Assembly (NCBI GenBank): GCA_003150225.1
Contig: QAND01000003.1
Span: forward strand, 1 to 31,312
Length of the DNA: 31,312 nt
Direction of reading: 5' to 3'
From: Bacillota bacterium
GTDB lineage: Bacteria > Bacillota > Clostridia > Christensenellales > QAND01
Shown one piece after another: positions 16,990-24,841 of the stretch; position 1 is the first letter of the stretch; every line of letters starts with the position of its first letter. The notes beneath the pieces were generated by a model. It did not search any database. It was given only the letters and a program-made list of their open reading frames with translations, and was not told the origin of the DNA. The translations under genes and the position numbers were made by a program.

Positions 16990-17448
16990 ATGAATCCTTT
17001 TATGAAAGCGGCCCTTATGGCCGGAATGGAATCCCTCCAATCGGGCCATGGCGGGCCTTTCGGCGCGGCGGTGGTTCGGGATGGAAAAATCGTTGCTGTC
17101 AGCGGCAACCGGGTGTATGAAACCCAGGATCCAACCATGCACGCAGAGGTGGCGGCCATCCGCCTGGCGGCGGAGCGGCTGGGTACCCGGGATCTATCGG
17201 GCTGCACCCTGTACAGCACCTCCGAGCCCTGCCCCATGTGCCTTTGCGCCGCCTATTGGGCCAAAATCACCCGCGTATGCTATGGCTGCAGCCGGCAGGA
17301 CGCCCTTATAAGCGGCTTCCACGATAAGCTTCTGTACGACATGCTGGAGCATCCGGAAAAGCAGCCGTTGCTCTCCGTAGAGCAGATGGATCGGGAGGCG
17401 TGCCAAGCGCTGTTTGACAGGTATTTGGAGGCAAAAAAGCGAGGATAA
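16990..17448 (+). CDS. Nucleoside/guanine deaminase (GuaD-like, CDA fold)
   Basis: 152-residue zinc-dependent deaminase. The catalytic HAE (His51, Glu53) and PCPMC (Cys81, Cys84) motifs are intact, with GGPFGAAVV at 21-29 and NRVYETQDPTMHAE typical of the guanine deaminase GuaD branch; length and the absence of a tRNA-binding C-terminal helix of TadA type favour GuaD over TadA. Likely reaction is guanine to xanthine plus ammonia, but other nucleobases are possible. ATG at 16990 is preceded by GGGAG, 68 bases after the aldo/keto reductase stop. It ends the plus-strand group and faces the MmcQ/YjbR gene across a shared terminator. Confidence 0.87.
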   Translation: MNPFMKAALMAGMESLQSGHGGPFGAAVVRDGKIVAVSGNRVYETQDPTMHAEVAAIRLAAERLGTRDLSGCTLYSTSEPCPMCLCAAYWAKITRVCYGCSRQDALISGFHDKLLYDMLEHPEKQPLLSVEQMDREACQALFDRYLEAKKRG

Positions 17449-17560
17449 CCCGGCTTTCCATCCCCCATTTGAGGACATCGACGATCCATCGGGTGGGGCT
17501 GTTTGGCTCCCTTCCAAGCCGGCGCCGCCCTTTTGGCGGATCGGATAAGACCGCAAGAGC

Positions 17561-17598
17561 AAAAGAACCGCCTGGGGCTTCCCCGGCGGTTCTTTTTA
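17561..17598. terminator. Bidirectional terminator between deaminase and MmcQ/YjbR genes
   Basis: Stem AAAAGAACCGCC/GGCGGTTCTTTTT (17561-17572 and 17585-17597), extended inside by GGGG/CCCC. It has A-run left and T-run right, so it can stop transcription from both sides. Confidence 0.85.
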
Positions 17599-17650
17599 CA
17601 TTGAAAAACCACTTGATTGCCTTTCCCTTCCGCTTTCTCTTGCAAATCCA

Positions 17651-18037
17651 TCACGGAATGGCGCCACAGGAGCATCCATTCTTTGGCGCGGTCAAATAAA
17701 AGCTCATATGGAGCAGCTGTTTGATTCTCTCCTCCTCCGCGCTGCCGTCCAGCGCCGCCGTAATCCAGGTTTCCTTGTTCATGTGATAGGCGGGATAGAA
17801 GCCGGGCTCCCGGCGAAGGGAGCCGGTGAGAAGAGGATCGCATTTGAGGTTTAGGATATCCACGGTTTGATCCCCCGGGATCCCCAGCTTGCTCCCGGGG
17901 ATGGACATCAACAGCGCAAACCACTTTCGGTTTTGTTCATGCCGGAACACCATATGATTGGGAAACCTCGCCCAGGGGAAGTCCGGCTCCACCCCATAGG
18001 TTCCCGCAATGTATTCCTTCCATTCCCCGCGCTTCAT
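17651..18037 (-). CDS. MmcQ/YjbR family protein
   Basis: 128-residue protein of the MmcQ/YjbR (DUF419) family, a CyaY/double-wing-like small fold with proposed DNA-binding or unknown activity. Recognisable elements are the N-terminal KEYIAGTYGVEPDFPW, the VFRHEQNRKWFALLM strand pair and LNLKCDPLLTGSLRREPGFYPAYHMNKETWITA, the hallmark of this family. The tail carries CSCG. The ATG at 18037 is preceded by AGGAGG. It stands 110 bases after the last PHP gene and may be transcribed with that operon or on its own. Family call is good, function unknown. Confidence 0.88.
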   Translation of the reverse strand: MKRGEWKEYIAGTYGVEPDFPWARFPNHMVFRHEQNRKWFALLMSIPGSKLGIPGDQTVDILNLKCDPLLTGSLRREPGFYPAYHMNKETWITAALDGSAEEERIKQLLHMSFYLTAPKNGCSCGAIP

Positions 18038-18147
18038 AGCAAATCCTCCTCCGCTGAAATGGTCCCAGGCTGTCCAAATTTGGCCCTTTTTGGGCTGAGC
18101 TTATCCAGCGCTCTCCTGAAAAAGGCCAAGGATGGCGTCTTCTTCCG

Positions 18148-18954
18148 TTACAGCGGCAAAAATCGGGGCCGGCGCTCCGCAAATACGGTATAGTGGGTGA
18201 ATCCGGCCTCCTTCAGCATGCCGGCGGCGTAGGAGAAGCTTTGGCACAGGGCGCCGGCCTCATGGGCGTCGGACCCCAGAGTGATGATCTCGCCTCCCAG
18301 TTCCCGGTACCGGCGGACGATCTCCAGATCCGGCATGGTGAATCCCTCTTTTCCATAGGTACTGGTGTTGACCTCCATCCCCTTACCCCTTTCAATCAGA
18401 TGCTTCAAAATCGCGGTGATCTGATCGGGGGCGTCGGCGAATCGAGGCTTTTTATCGGCCAGGGGGCAGTAGCGGGAGAAGTAGGTTAGATGGCCGATGC
18501 AATCGTAGTCGTCATACCGGCCCAGGCTTTGATAGAAGCCCTCCAAATACCTTTGCAACGCGGTCTCCCGGGTGACATAGGCCCAGTTTTCCGGATACAT
18601 GAGGTTGGGCAGGCCCTCTGGCCAGTGACAGGAGGCGATGACGTAGTCGAACCCGTAGCCCCGCATATAGGCCCGGGTGGCCTCCGCCGACCAGGAGAGG
18701 ATCCCCGCCTCCAGGCCGAATCCCAGGAACAGGGCGTCCCCATACCGTTCCTTTACCCTTTGAAAGGCGTTTTGGTAGGCAGCAAGGTCGGTGCCGGGGT
18801 TGAAGTCCACCTCGGGAGAGAGGACGTCGATATGCTCGGTAAAGCACAGGCCCTCCATCCCCCGCCTAAGAGCCTCGCCGATGTACTCCTCCATGGAGGA
18901 GACGCCGTCGGGGGAGAGGCTGGTATGCACATGGTAATCGTAGGCGACGGCCAT
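18148..18954 (-). CDS. PHP-family histidinol-phosphatase-like protein (copy 4 of 4)
   Basis: 268-residue PHP-domain phosphoesterase of the HisJ/HisK type. Metal-site motifs are intact: DYHVHTSLS near the N-terminus, FTEHIDV, the GLEAGI Glu, IASCHW, GHLTYFSR and the terminal GSDAHE. HisJ proteins hydrolyse histidinol phosphate in histidine synthesis, but no other his gene is nearby, so another substrate is plausible. ATG at 18954 follows AGGAGG; an upstream start would run back into copy 3. Fourth and last of four homologous genes transcribed on the minus strand; gap to copy 3 is 13 bases. All four share a C-terminal F-x-H-Y-T-x-F-x-x-R-x-P-x-F pattern. Confidence 0.9.
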   Translation of the reverse strand: MAVAYDYHVHTSLSPDGVSSMEEYIGEALRRGMEGLCFTEHIDVLSPEVDFNPGTDLAAYQNAFQRVKERYGDALFLGFGLEAGILSWSAEATRAYMRGYGFDYVIASCHWPEGLPNLMYPENWAYVTRETALQRYLEGFYQSLGRYDDYDCIGHLTYFSRYCPLADKKPRFADAPDQITAILKHLIERGKGMEVNTSTYGKEGFTMPDLEIVRRYRELGGEIITLGSDAHEAGALCQSFSYAAGMLKEAGFTHYTVFAERRPRFLPL

Positions 18955-18967
18955 GGGCCTTTCCTCC

Positions 18968-19798
18968 TTACAGCTTGATAAACTGGGGTTTGCGGTCCTC
19001 AAAGATGGTGTAGTAGCGGAACCCGGCGGCCTCCAGCATTTCGGCGGCCAGATCCAGATCGTCCCCCACCTTGCCGGCGCCGTGGGCGTCGGACCCGATG
19101 GTGATGATTTCGCCCCCCATCTCCCGATACCGCCGCAGGATCTCGATGCCCGGCAGGAAGAAGCCAAACTTCCGATAGGAGGAGGTGTTGACCTCCATCC
19201 CCTTTCCGGATTCCTTCAGGTGCCGGAACAGCAGGTCGAAATGCTCAGGGGCGTCGGCATAGCGGATTTCCTTATCGGGGAAGGGACAGTTCCGGGCATA
19301 GTAGGTGATATGGGTGACACAATCGTAATCCCCATAGGCTTTGGTCAGACGGACCATGGTCTCCAGATACAGCCGCTGGACATCCCCCTTGGTCTTTCCC
19401 TCCCAGGCCTCGGGCTTGTGGAAGTTGGGCTGGTTTTCCAAAATATGAAGGGAGGCCAGCACCTGCTGGAACTGATAGCCCTTTACATACGCCCGGGTTC
19501 GTTCCAGGTTGGTGTCCATCAGGCCCACCTCCACCCCGAACATGGGGCGGATCCGGCCGGCGTACTCCTGCTCCATCCGATGGAGGTTCTCCTCATAGGC
19601 TGGCAGATCCACACAGGGGTCGTACACCACTGCGGATTCCAGGGCATAGGGATAGTCCATATCCACATGCTCTGAAAAGTAGACCCGGCTGAGGCCCAGC
19701 TCTATGGCCCGATCCAGGGTCTCCCTGGGCGGGGTCTTATCCACAGAAGGATGCTGGGAATAGCAGGAATGAACGTGGGAATCGTACTTGATGCGCAT
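18968..19798 (-). CDS. PHP-family histidinol-phosphatase-like protein (copy 3 of 4)
   Basis: 276-residue PHP-domain phosphoesterase, paralogue of its neighbours. The N-terminal metal motif is DSHVHSCYS with a variable spacer (QHPSVDKTPPRE) where the other copies have F/P-D-G. FSEHVDM, the GVEVGL Glu, HITYYARNCPFPDKE and GSDAHG are present. Residues normally forming AHW in the family read SLH, so this copy deviates at one position. The ATG at 19798 has GAGGTG 6 bases upstream; a GTG three codons earlier lies inside that site and is less likely. It follows copy 2 by 22 bases. Substrate unknown. Confidence 0.89.
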   Translation of the reverse strand: MRIKYDSHVHSCYSQHPSVDKTPPRETLDRAIELGLSRVYFSEHVDMDYPYALESAVVYDPCVDLPAYEENLHRMEQEYAGRIRPMFGVEVGLMDTNLERTRAYVKGYQFQQVLASLHILENQPNFHKPEAWEGKTKGDVQRLYLETMVRLTKAYGDYDCVTHITYYARNCPFPDKEIRYADAPEHFDLLFRHLKESGKGMEVNTSSYRKFGFFLPGIEILRRYREMGGEIITIGSDAHGAGKVGDDLDLAAEMLEAAGFRYYTIFEDRKPQFIKL

Positions 19799-19820
19799 CT
19801 TGGTCACCTCTATCTAAAAG

Positions 19821-20627
19821 TTATAGCTTACAGAATTGGGGAACCCGCTCCCGAAACAGGGTATAGTGGGAAAATCCCGCCGCCCGGAGCAGTTCCCGGG
19901 CCTCTTGGATCCCGCTGCCCAGGGTGGATACATGGTGGGAATCCGAGCCCAGGGTGACGATCTCACCCCCCAGCTCCCGGTACCGCTTTAGCACCGAAAG
20001 CCCCGGCATGAAGAACCCAAATCCCCGGTAGGTGCTGGTGTTGATCTCGATGCCCTTGCCCCGTTCCACAAGGGCGCGGAGGACGGCGTCGGTTTCCTCC
20101 GGAGCGTCGTCATGGCGGATTTCCTTATCGGGATAGGGGCAGCCCCGGGAGAAGTAGGTGAGGTGGGCTACCGCGTCAAAGGCATCCATGGCCTCTATGA
20201 GGGAGAGAAGGTGCAGCATGTTCTCCCGCTGGGCCTGCGCCTTGGTGTCCCCCTGCCAATTCGCTGAAATCCAGTATTCCTTGCCGCCGGGGTTCCAATG
20301 GTTTCCCATAAGGATGAAATCCAGGGTGCGGCCGTTTAGCTTTTCTTCCGCCATGGCGCAGGCGGCGGGCACATAGGGGCCGATCTCCACCCCCATAAGG
20401 GCTTGGCACCGGCAGCCCAGCCGGGCTTGGGCAGTGCGGACAGCCGCCTCATAGGCGTCCATGTCCGGCAGCATCCGGTCGGTGACGCCGTCCGGCCCCA
20501 TGGGATTGAAATGCTCGGTAAAACAGACGCGGTCCATTCCCGTGGCATCCGCCGCCAGAAGGTATTGGTCCACGGTGGACTTGCCGTCGAAGGAAAAGGC
20601 GGTATGCACATGATAATCCTGAATCAT
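19821..20627 (-). CDS. PHP-family histidinol-phosphatase-like protein (copy 2 of 4)
   Basis: 268-residue PHP-domain phosphoesterase. Metal-site motifs DYHVHTAFSFDGKS, FTEHFNP, the GVEIGP Glu, GNHW, AHLTYFSRGCPYPDKE and GSDSH are all present. Its start codon overlaps the stop of copy 1 by 4 bases (20624-20627), so translation is coupled. Catalysis by a metal-bound water on a phosphomonoester is the family expectation; the natural substrate is not determined. This copy and copy 3 share the NPxx..YRGFGFF/YRKFGFF stretch and look like the closest pair by eye, which an alignment would have to confirm. Confidence 0.9.
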   Translation of the reverse strand: MIQDYHVHTAFSFDGKSTVDQYLLAADATGMDRVCFTEHFNPMGPDGVTDRMLPDMDAYEAAVRTAQARLGCRCQALMGVEIGPYVPAACAMAEEKLNGRTLDFILMGNHWNPGGKEYWISANWQGDTKAQAQRENMLHLLSLIEAMDAFDAVAHLTYFSRGCPYPDKEIRHDDAPEETDAVLRALVERGKGIEINTSTYRGFGFFMPGLSVLKRYRELGGEIVTLGSDSHHVSTLGSGIQEARELLRAAGFSHYTLFRERVPQFCKL

Positions 20628-21439
20628 GGACGGCCCTCCAAGGGATGAAAGACCGGTTTGCGGCCATGGAAGGTGGTATAGTGGGAAAAACCCGCTCGCT
20701 CCAAAATGGCTGCGGCGTGATCCAGCCCCGCCCCCAGGGCCTGGGCGGTATGGGCATCGGAGCCCACGGTGACGATCTCGCCCCCCAGTTCCCGGTACCG
20801 GCGCAAAATATCGTAATCCGGCATGGAGAAGCCCAGGGACCCGCAGGTGCTGGTGTTGATCTCGATGCCCCGTCCGGTCTCGATGAGGGTTTGAAAGAGG
20901 GCGTCCAGAAGGTCAGGCGCGTCGGTATAGCGGAACTCCTTGTCCCGATAGGGGGACCGGCGGGAATAGTAGGTGATGTGGCCCAGAACATCGAAATCCT
21001 CCATGATCCGGGCGTATTCCAGCTGGCGCCGGAGGTGGAGGGTAAAAACATCCCGGTTGGTATAGGAGCCCCAGGGCTCGCTGTAAAAATTGGGGCTGCC
21101 ATCGCACCAGTGGGCCGACAGAATGATAAAGTCATAGGGATAGGCTTTGGCCCGGCGGCGGGCTTCCTCCACCCGGTCGCTGAGAATCCCCAGTTCGGTG
21201 CCCAGCCTCAGATCCAAAAACCCCCGGCACTCCTCCCGGAGGCGGATCATCTCGGCGTAGTAGCCGTCCCCATCATAGGGGCGGTATTGGCGGGTATGGA
21301 TCTGCAGTTCCTGGTGATCGGTGATACAGATTTCCCGAAGCCCCAGCTCCCGGGCCCGGTCGATATAGGCTCTGACGGGGGATTTCCCGTCAAAGGAATA
21401 GGTGCTGTGGATGTGGACATCCCTATGGATGGCGGCCAT
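20624..21439 (-). CDS. PHP-family histidinol-phosphatase-like protein (copy 1 of 4)
   Basis: 271-residue PHP-domain phosphoesterase, first gene of the four-copy minus-strand operon. Motifs are DVHIHSTYSFDGKS, ITDHQEL (Asp instead of the Glu found in the other three), the GTELGIL Glu, ILSAHW, GHITYYSR and GSDAHT. The second-motif Asp-for-Glu change may alter metal or substrate preference. The ATG at 21439 has GGGAGGAG upstream and a promoter about 35-60 bases before. The middle section (about 45-80) carries an extra loop rich in Tyr and Arg (TRQYRPYDGDGYY) compared with its paralogues. Confidence 0.9.
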   Translation of the reverse strand: MAAIHRDVHIHSTYSFDGKSPVRAYIDRARELGLREICITDHQELQIHTRQYRPYDGDGYYAEMIRLREECRGFLDLRLGTELGILSDRVEEARRRAKAYPYDFIILSAHWCDGSPNFYSEPWGSYTNRDVFTLHLRRQLEYARIMEDFDVLGHITYYSRRSPYRDKEFRYTDAPDLLDALFQTLIETGRGIEINTSTCGSLGFSMPDYDILRRYRELGGEIVTVGSDAHTAQALGAGLDHAAAILERAGFSHYTTFHGRKPVFHPLEGRP

Positions 21440-21470
21440 ATTCTCCTCCCAATTTCCCTGCTAATTTCTT

Positions 21471-21499
21471 ATGATACAGCGAAACCACCCAGGGGGCAA
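21471..21499 (-). promoter_or_regulatory. Candidate promoter of the four-gene PHP operon
   Basis: On the minus strand TTGCCC (21499-21494) and TATCAT (21476-21471) are spaced by 17 bases. The predicted start point is about 25 bases before the copy 1 ATG. It matches a sigma-A promoter moderately well. Confidence 0.5.
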
Positions 21500-21545
21500 G
21501 GCCGCCGCGGGTGGCTTCCAGAAACATGCAGTTTTTGCATGGAAC

Positions 21546-21570
21546 AAAGGGCCGGAGAACCCGGGCCTTT
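21546..21570 (-). terminator. Candidate terminator after the small membrane protein
   Basis: Hairpin of 10 pairs with one G/G mismatch and a 5-base loop, followed by TTTGTT on the minus strand. Weak but in the right position to separate the membrane-protein gene from the PHP promoter. Confidence 0.4.
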
Positions 21571-21577
21571 TTCTACG

Positions 21578-22039
21578 CTATCGAAGGCGGGACAGGAAGA
21601 GCCCTGCCGCTCCAAAGGCGGGGAGGGCGGTTAGCCACAGGCTTTGGGTGGTAAAAAAGATTTCCACCACAAACTTTGTGCTGGGACCAGTCCAGACGCC
21701 GCTCTGGAAAAGGACAAAGGAGATTAGCAGCGCTCCAAAGAGGAGAAGGATCAACGCGCCGCCCCATAGGAAAGCCTTCCGGGCGGCAGGGCTCTTGACC
21801 TGAAGGGGGCCCAAAAGGTTCAGACCGTTAAGGGCCGCCAGGGCGGCGGTAAAGGAAAAGACGGGCCATACCGTCCAACGGTACCAGAGAAGATAAATTG
21901 GCTGAAAATTCTGGGTACACCAGGCCCGGAGCCTGGGATAGAACAGGACATAGGACAGCAGCAGGAGCAGGGCCACAGCCCCAAAGGCCAGGGCGCTCCA
22001 GGCATGTTTTTTCCGCGCGCTGTATTTCCTTTGATCCAT
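21578..22039 (-). CDS. Hypothetical four-span membrane protein
   Basis: 153-residue protein that I do not recognise. After a basic N-terminus (MDQRKYSARKKH) four hydrophobic segments are visible at about 14-34, 48-73, 88-110 and 124-148, with short polar loops between them; the cytoplasmic N-terminus follows from the positive-inside rule. No catalytic or binding motif is evident. The ATG at 22039 has GGGAGGTG upstream. It is read on the minus strand between leuS and the PHP operon, with its own extended -10 promoter candidate, so it is probably a single-gene unit. Confidence 0.75.
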   Translation of the reverse strand: MDQRKYSARKKHAWSALAFGAVALLLLLSYVLFYPRLRAWCTQNFQPIYLLWYRWTVWPVFSFTAALAALNGLNLLGPLQVKSPAARKAFLWGGALILLLFGALLISFVLFQSGVWTGPSTKFVVEIFFTTQSLWLTALPAFGAAGLFLSRLR

Positions 22040-22069
22040 CTTTACACCTCCCGGTTTACCGTTGTGTAT

Positions 22070-22078
22070 AGTATACCA
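22070..22078 (-). promoter_or_regulatory. Extended -10 promoter of the small membrane protein
   Basis: On the minus strand TATACT (22075-22070) is preceded by TG and one base, giving an extended -10. The -35 is not recognisable. It is about 30 bases from the ATG at 22039. Confidence 0.5.
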
Positions 22079-22125
22079 TAAATTGGAAGCTGATGGAATT
22101 CTGTTGGGTTGTTTTCATGCATAAA

Positions 22126-22153
22126 AAGACGGCTGCCGTTCGGCAGCCGTCTT
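22126..22153 (-). terminator. Rho-independent terminator of leuS
   Basis: Perfect 13-bp inverted repeat AAGACGGCTGCCG/CGGCAGCCGTCTT, followed on the minus strand by a TTTTT run. It is 22 bases after the leuS stop. Confidence 0.9.
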
Positions 22154-22175
22154 ATGGTTCCATAGGATAGCAGGG

Positions 22176-24647
22176 TTATTTGGCTACGATGTTCACCAGC
22201 CGGCCCTTGATGACGATGACCTTCTTTACATCCAGCCCGCCAATGGCGTCCTGGACCCGGGCGTCGGCCAGCACCCGCTCCCGGATGGCGGTTTCGTCGT
22301 CGTTCTGGGACACGTCCATGCGGACCTTCACCTTGCCGTTGACCTGAACCGCGATGTTCACCACGTCCTTGACCAAATCGGCAGCCCGGTAGGTGGGCCA
22401 GGGGGCGTTGCAGATGGAATACGCGCCGCCCATCCGGCTGTTCATCTCCTCAGCGAAGTGGGGCGCGAAGGGCGCCATCAGCCGGATCAGTACCTCAGCC
22501 GCATGGAACAGAAGGGGCACGTTTTCGGTGCTGCACACATCCCGATACCGGTACATGGCGTTGACCAGCTCCATGAGCCGGGCGATGGAGGTGTTGAACA
22601 TGAACCGGTCCACATCGGCGGTGACGTTCATCACCGTGTTGGCCAGCACATAGCGGAGCTCCATCTCGTTGGGTCCGTCATAGGCGGTGAAGTCGTCGTT
22701 GTAGAACTTGCCGATGAGGCGCTCGGTATTGGAGGCGTCGTCCATCTCGATGATCCGGGAGATCAGCCGCTCCACCCGGTCGATAAACCGGTGAACCGCC
22801 TTGATGCCTCCGTCGTTCCAGGCGCCGCCGTCCACATAGTTGAAGCCGAACATCAGGTACATCCGGAATACGTCGCTGCCGTAGACGCTGATGTAGTCGT
22901 CGGGGGAGATGACGTTGCCCCGGGATTTGCTCATCTTCTCGTTGTCGGGGCCCAGGATGGTGCCCTGGTGCACCAGGGACAGGAAGGGCTCGTCGAAGTT
23001 CAGATAGCCCATATCCCGCAGGGCCTTGGTGAAGAACCGGGCGTACAACAGGTGCATGCAGGCGTGCTCCGCCCCGCCGATGTATTTGTCCACCGGGAGG
23101 ATCTGGTTGATCTTCTGGGGATCAAAGGCGGCTTGGTCGTTCTTGTTGTCGGGATAGCGGAGGTAGTACCAGCTGCTGCACACGAAGGTATCCATGGTAT
23201 CGGGATCCCGCTTGGCGTCGGCCCCGCACACCGGGCATTTGACGTTCATAAAGCCCTCATGCTTGAGTAGGGGCGAGGTGCCATCGGGGGTGAAGTCCAC
23301 GTCATAGGGCAGCAGCACCGGCAGATCCTCCTCGGGAACCGGTACCACGCCGCAGTGGGGGCAGTGGATCATGGGGATGGGCGCGCCCCAGTACCGCTGC
23401 CGGGACACCAGCCAATCCCGCATCCGGTAATTGACCTTCATCTGGCCCTTCTTCTCCCGGGCCAGTTCCCCTACAATGGCCGCCTTGGCGGTCTCGTTAT
23501 CCATACCGTCAAACTGGCCGCTCTCCACCATGGTACCGGGGCCGGTATAGGGGAGATCGTCATCCCGTCGGCCCTTGATCACCCGAATGATGGGCAGGTC
23601 GTACTTTTTGGCAAAGGCATAGTCCCGCTCGTCGTGGCCGGGCACCGCCATAACGGCGCCGGTGCCATAGGACACCAGGACGTAATCCGCGATGTAGATG
23701 GGCACCTCCTTGCCGTTGATGGGGTTGATGGCATAGGCACCGGTGAACACGCCGGTCTTCTCCCGGGCGGTGGACAAACGGTCGATATCGGAGCTGGCCG
23801 CCGCCTGCTCCTGATAGGCGGCCACGGCCTCCCGATACTCCGGCCGGGTGATGCTCTCCACCAGGGGATGCTCCGGCGCCAGCACGCAGTAGGTGTTGCC
23901 AAAGAGGGTATCCGGCCGGGTGGTGAACACGGAAAAGCTGCCGCCGCCCACGATGCCGAACTCGATTTGAGCGCCCTCGGACCGGCCGATCCAGTTCCGC
24001 TGCATGGCCTTGGTCTTCTCGGGCCAGTCAAGATCGGAAAGGCCATCCAAGAGTTCCTCGGCGTAGTCGGTGATCTTGAAGAACCACTGGGTCAGATTTT
24101 TCCGGGTGACGGCGGTGCCGCACCGCTCGCAGGCTCCCTCCTGAACCTGTTCGTTGGCCAATACGGTGTTACAGGAGGGGCACCAGTTGACGGGAGCCTC
24201 CTTCCGGTAGGCAAGGCCGTTTTTATAGAGCTGGAGGAACAGCCACTGGGTCCAGCGGTAATAATCCGGGGTACAGGTCTTTAGGGTATGGTCCCAATCA
24301 AAGGTGCCGCCGATGGCACGGAGCTGCCTTTCGATGTCCTCCATATTGGCGAAGGTGCTGTCCTGGGGATGGATCCCCGTTTTGATGGCGTAGTTCTCGG
24401 CGGGCAGGCCGAAGGCGTCAAAGCCCATGGGATGGAATACATTGTACCCCTGCATCCGCTTAAACCGGGCATAGGTATCGCTGGGGCCGTAGTTATACCA
24501 ATGGCCCACATGCAGCTTGGCCGCGGAAGGGTAGGAGAACATCTCCAGCACGTAGAGTTTTTTCTCCAGATGGGAATCGTCGAAGGAAAACAGTTTGTCT
24601 TCCTCCCATTTCTTTTGCCACTTCTTCTCCACTTCACGGAAATCCAT
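22176..24647 (-). CDS. leuS: Leucyl-tRNA synthetase
   Basis: 823-residue class I synthetase charging tRNA-Leu, of bacterial length. The HIGH signature appears as HVGH near residue 47, the KMSKS signature (EKMSKSRGN) near 575, and the CP1 editing domain is present between them (TTRPDTLFG, and the [13 protein letters not shown] hydrolytic-site region). Zinc-type cysteine pairs CPHC and CPVC are visible in the later insertion, and CPSC with CERC in the early ZN-1 segment. The ATG at 24647 follows a GAGGAG site; its leader is short, so there is no T-box. It is transcribed divergently from the aspartate kinase gene and ends at a strong terminator. Confidence 0.97.
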   Translation of the reverse strand: MDFREVEKKWQKKWEEDKLFSFDDSHLEKKLYVLEMFSYPSAAKLHVGHWYNYGPSDTYARFKRMQGYNVFHPMGFDAFGLPAENYAIKTGIHPQDSTFANMEDIERQLRAIGGTFDWDHTLKTCTPDYYRWTQWLFLQLYKNGLAYRKEAPVNWCPSCNTVLANEQVQEGACERCGTAVTRKNLTQWFFKITDYAEELLDGLSDLDWPEKTKAMQRNWIGRSEGAQIEFGIVGGGSFSVFTTRPDTLFGNTYCVLAPEHPLVESITRPEYREAVAAYQEQAAASSDIDRLSTAREKTGVFTGAYAINPINGKEVPIYIADYVLVSYGTGAVMAVPGHDERDYAFAKKYDLPIIRVIKGRRDDDLPYTGPGTMVESGQFDGMDNETAKAAIVGELAREKKGQMKVNYRMRDWLVSRQRYWGAPIPMIHCPHCGVVPVPEEDLPVLLPYDVDFTPDGTSPLLKHEGFMNVKCPVCGADAKRDPDTMDTFVCSSWYYLRYPDNKNDQAAFDPQKINQILPVDKYIGGAEHACMHLLYARFFTKALRDMGYLNFDEPFLSLVHQGTILGPDNEKMSKSRGNVISPDDYISVYGSDVFRMYLMFGFNYVDGGAWNDGGIKAVHRFIDRVERLISRIIEMDDASNTERLIGKFYNDDFTAYDGPNEMELRYVLANTVMNVTADVDRFMFNTSIARLMELVNAMYRYRDVCSTENVPLLFHAAEVLIRLMAPFAPHFAEEMNSRMGGAYSICNAPWPTYRAADLVKDVVNIAVQVNGKVKVRMDVSQNDDETAIRERVLADARVQDAIGGLDVKKVIVIKGRLVNIVAK

Positions 24648-24703
24648 GGGGGTTCAACTCCTCTATTTAAGACATGCGCCATGTCCATTTCCTATTTTTC
24701 GCT

Positions 24704-24733
24704 ATTATAACATAGGTATCAAGGGGGATTCAA
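24704..24733 (-). promoter_or_regulatory. Promoter of leuS
   Basis: On the minus strand TTGAAT (24733-24728), an 18-base spacer and a perfect TATAAT (24709-24704). It overlaps the start of the small open frame on the other strand. Confidence 0.6.
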
Positions 24734-24804
24734 TGAAACAAGAGCCTTTTGGACGCCTCTTTATACGAGATTTATTTGACATGCTCTTGCTCCCCTTATT
24801 ATAA
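24733..24804 (+). CDS. Possible 23-residue leader peptide upstream of lysC
   Basis: A short frame opens with ATG behind AAGGGGGA and encodes 23 residues, ending in DMLLLPLL then a TAA. Five of its last seven residues are Leu. It overlaps the lysC promoter, so it would be made only from an earlier upstream start. It could be a chance frame; no terminator/antiterminator pair is evident between it and lysC. Confidence 0.25.
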   Translation: MKQEPFGRLFIRDLFDMLLLPLL

Positions 24805-24805
24805 T
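24776..24805 (+). promoter_or_regulatory. Promoter of aspartate kinase operon
   Basis: Perfect TTGACA (24776-24781), 18-base spacer and perfect TATAAT (24800-24805). The predicted start is about 30 bases before the TTG start codon, leaving no room for a lysine riboswitch. Confidence 0.8.
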
Positions 24806-24841
24806 ATCAGTTACGTCATTGATTACTTGGGGGTGTGGAGT

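Noticed and set aside
20645..21634. Plus-strand 329-codon frame opposite the first PHP gene
   Set aside because: Shadow of the PHP gene and its upstream region; no family match and no ribosome site.
22458..24284. Two long plus-strand frames opposite leuS
   Set aside because: Antisense to a certain leuS; composition is that of a reversed codon pattern.
24648..24732. T-box leader for leuS
   Set aside because: The interval is too short for a stem I plus antiterminator, and no AGGGTGGnACCGCG-like sequence is present.
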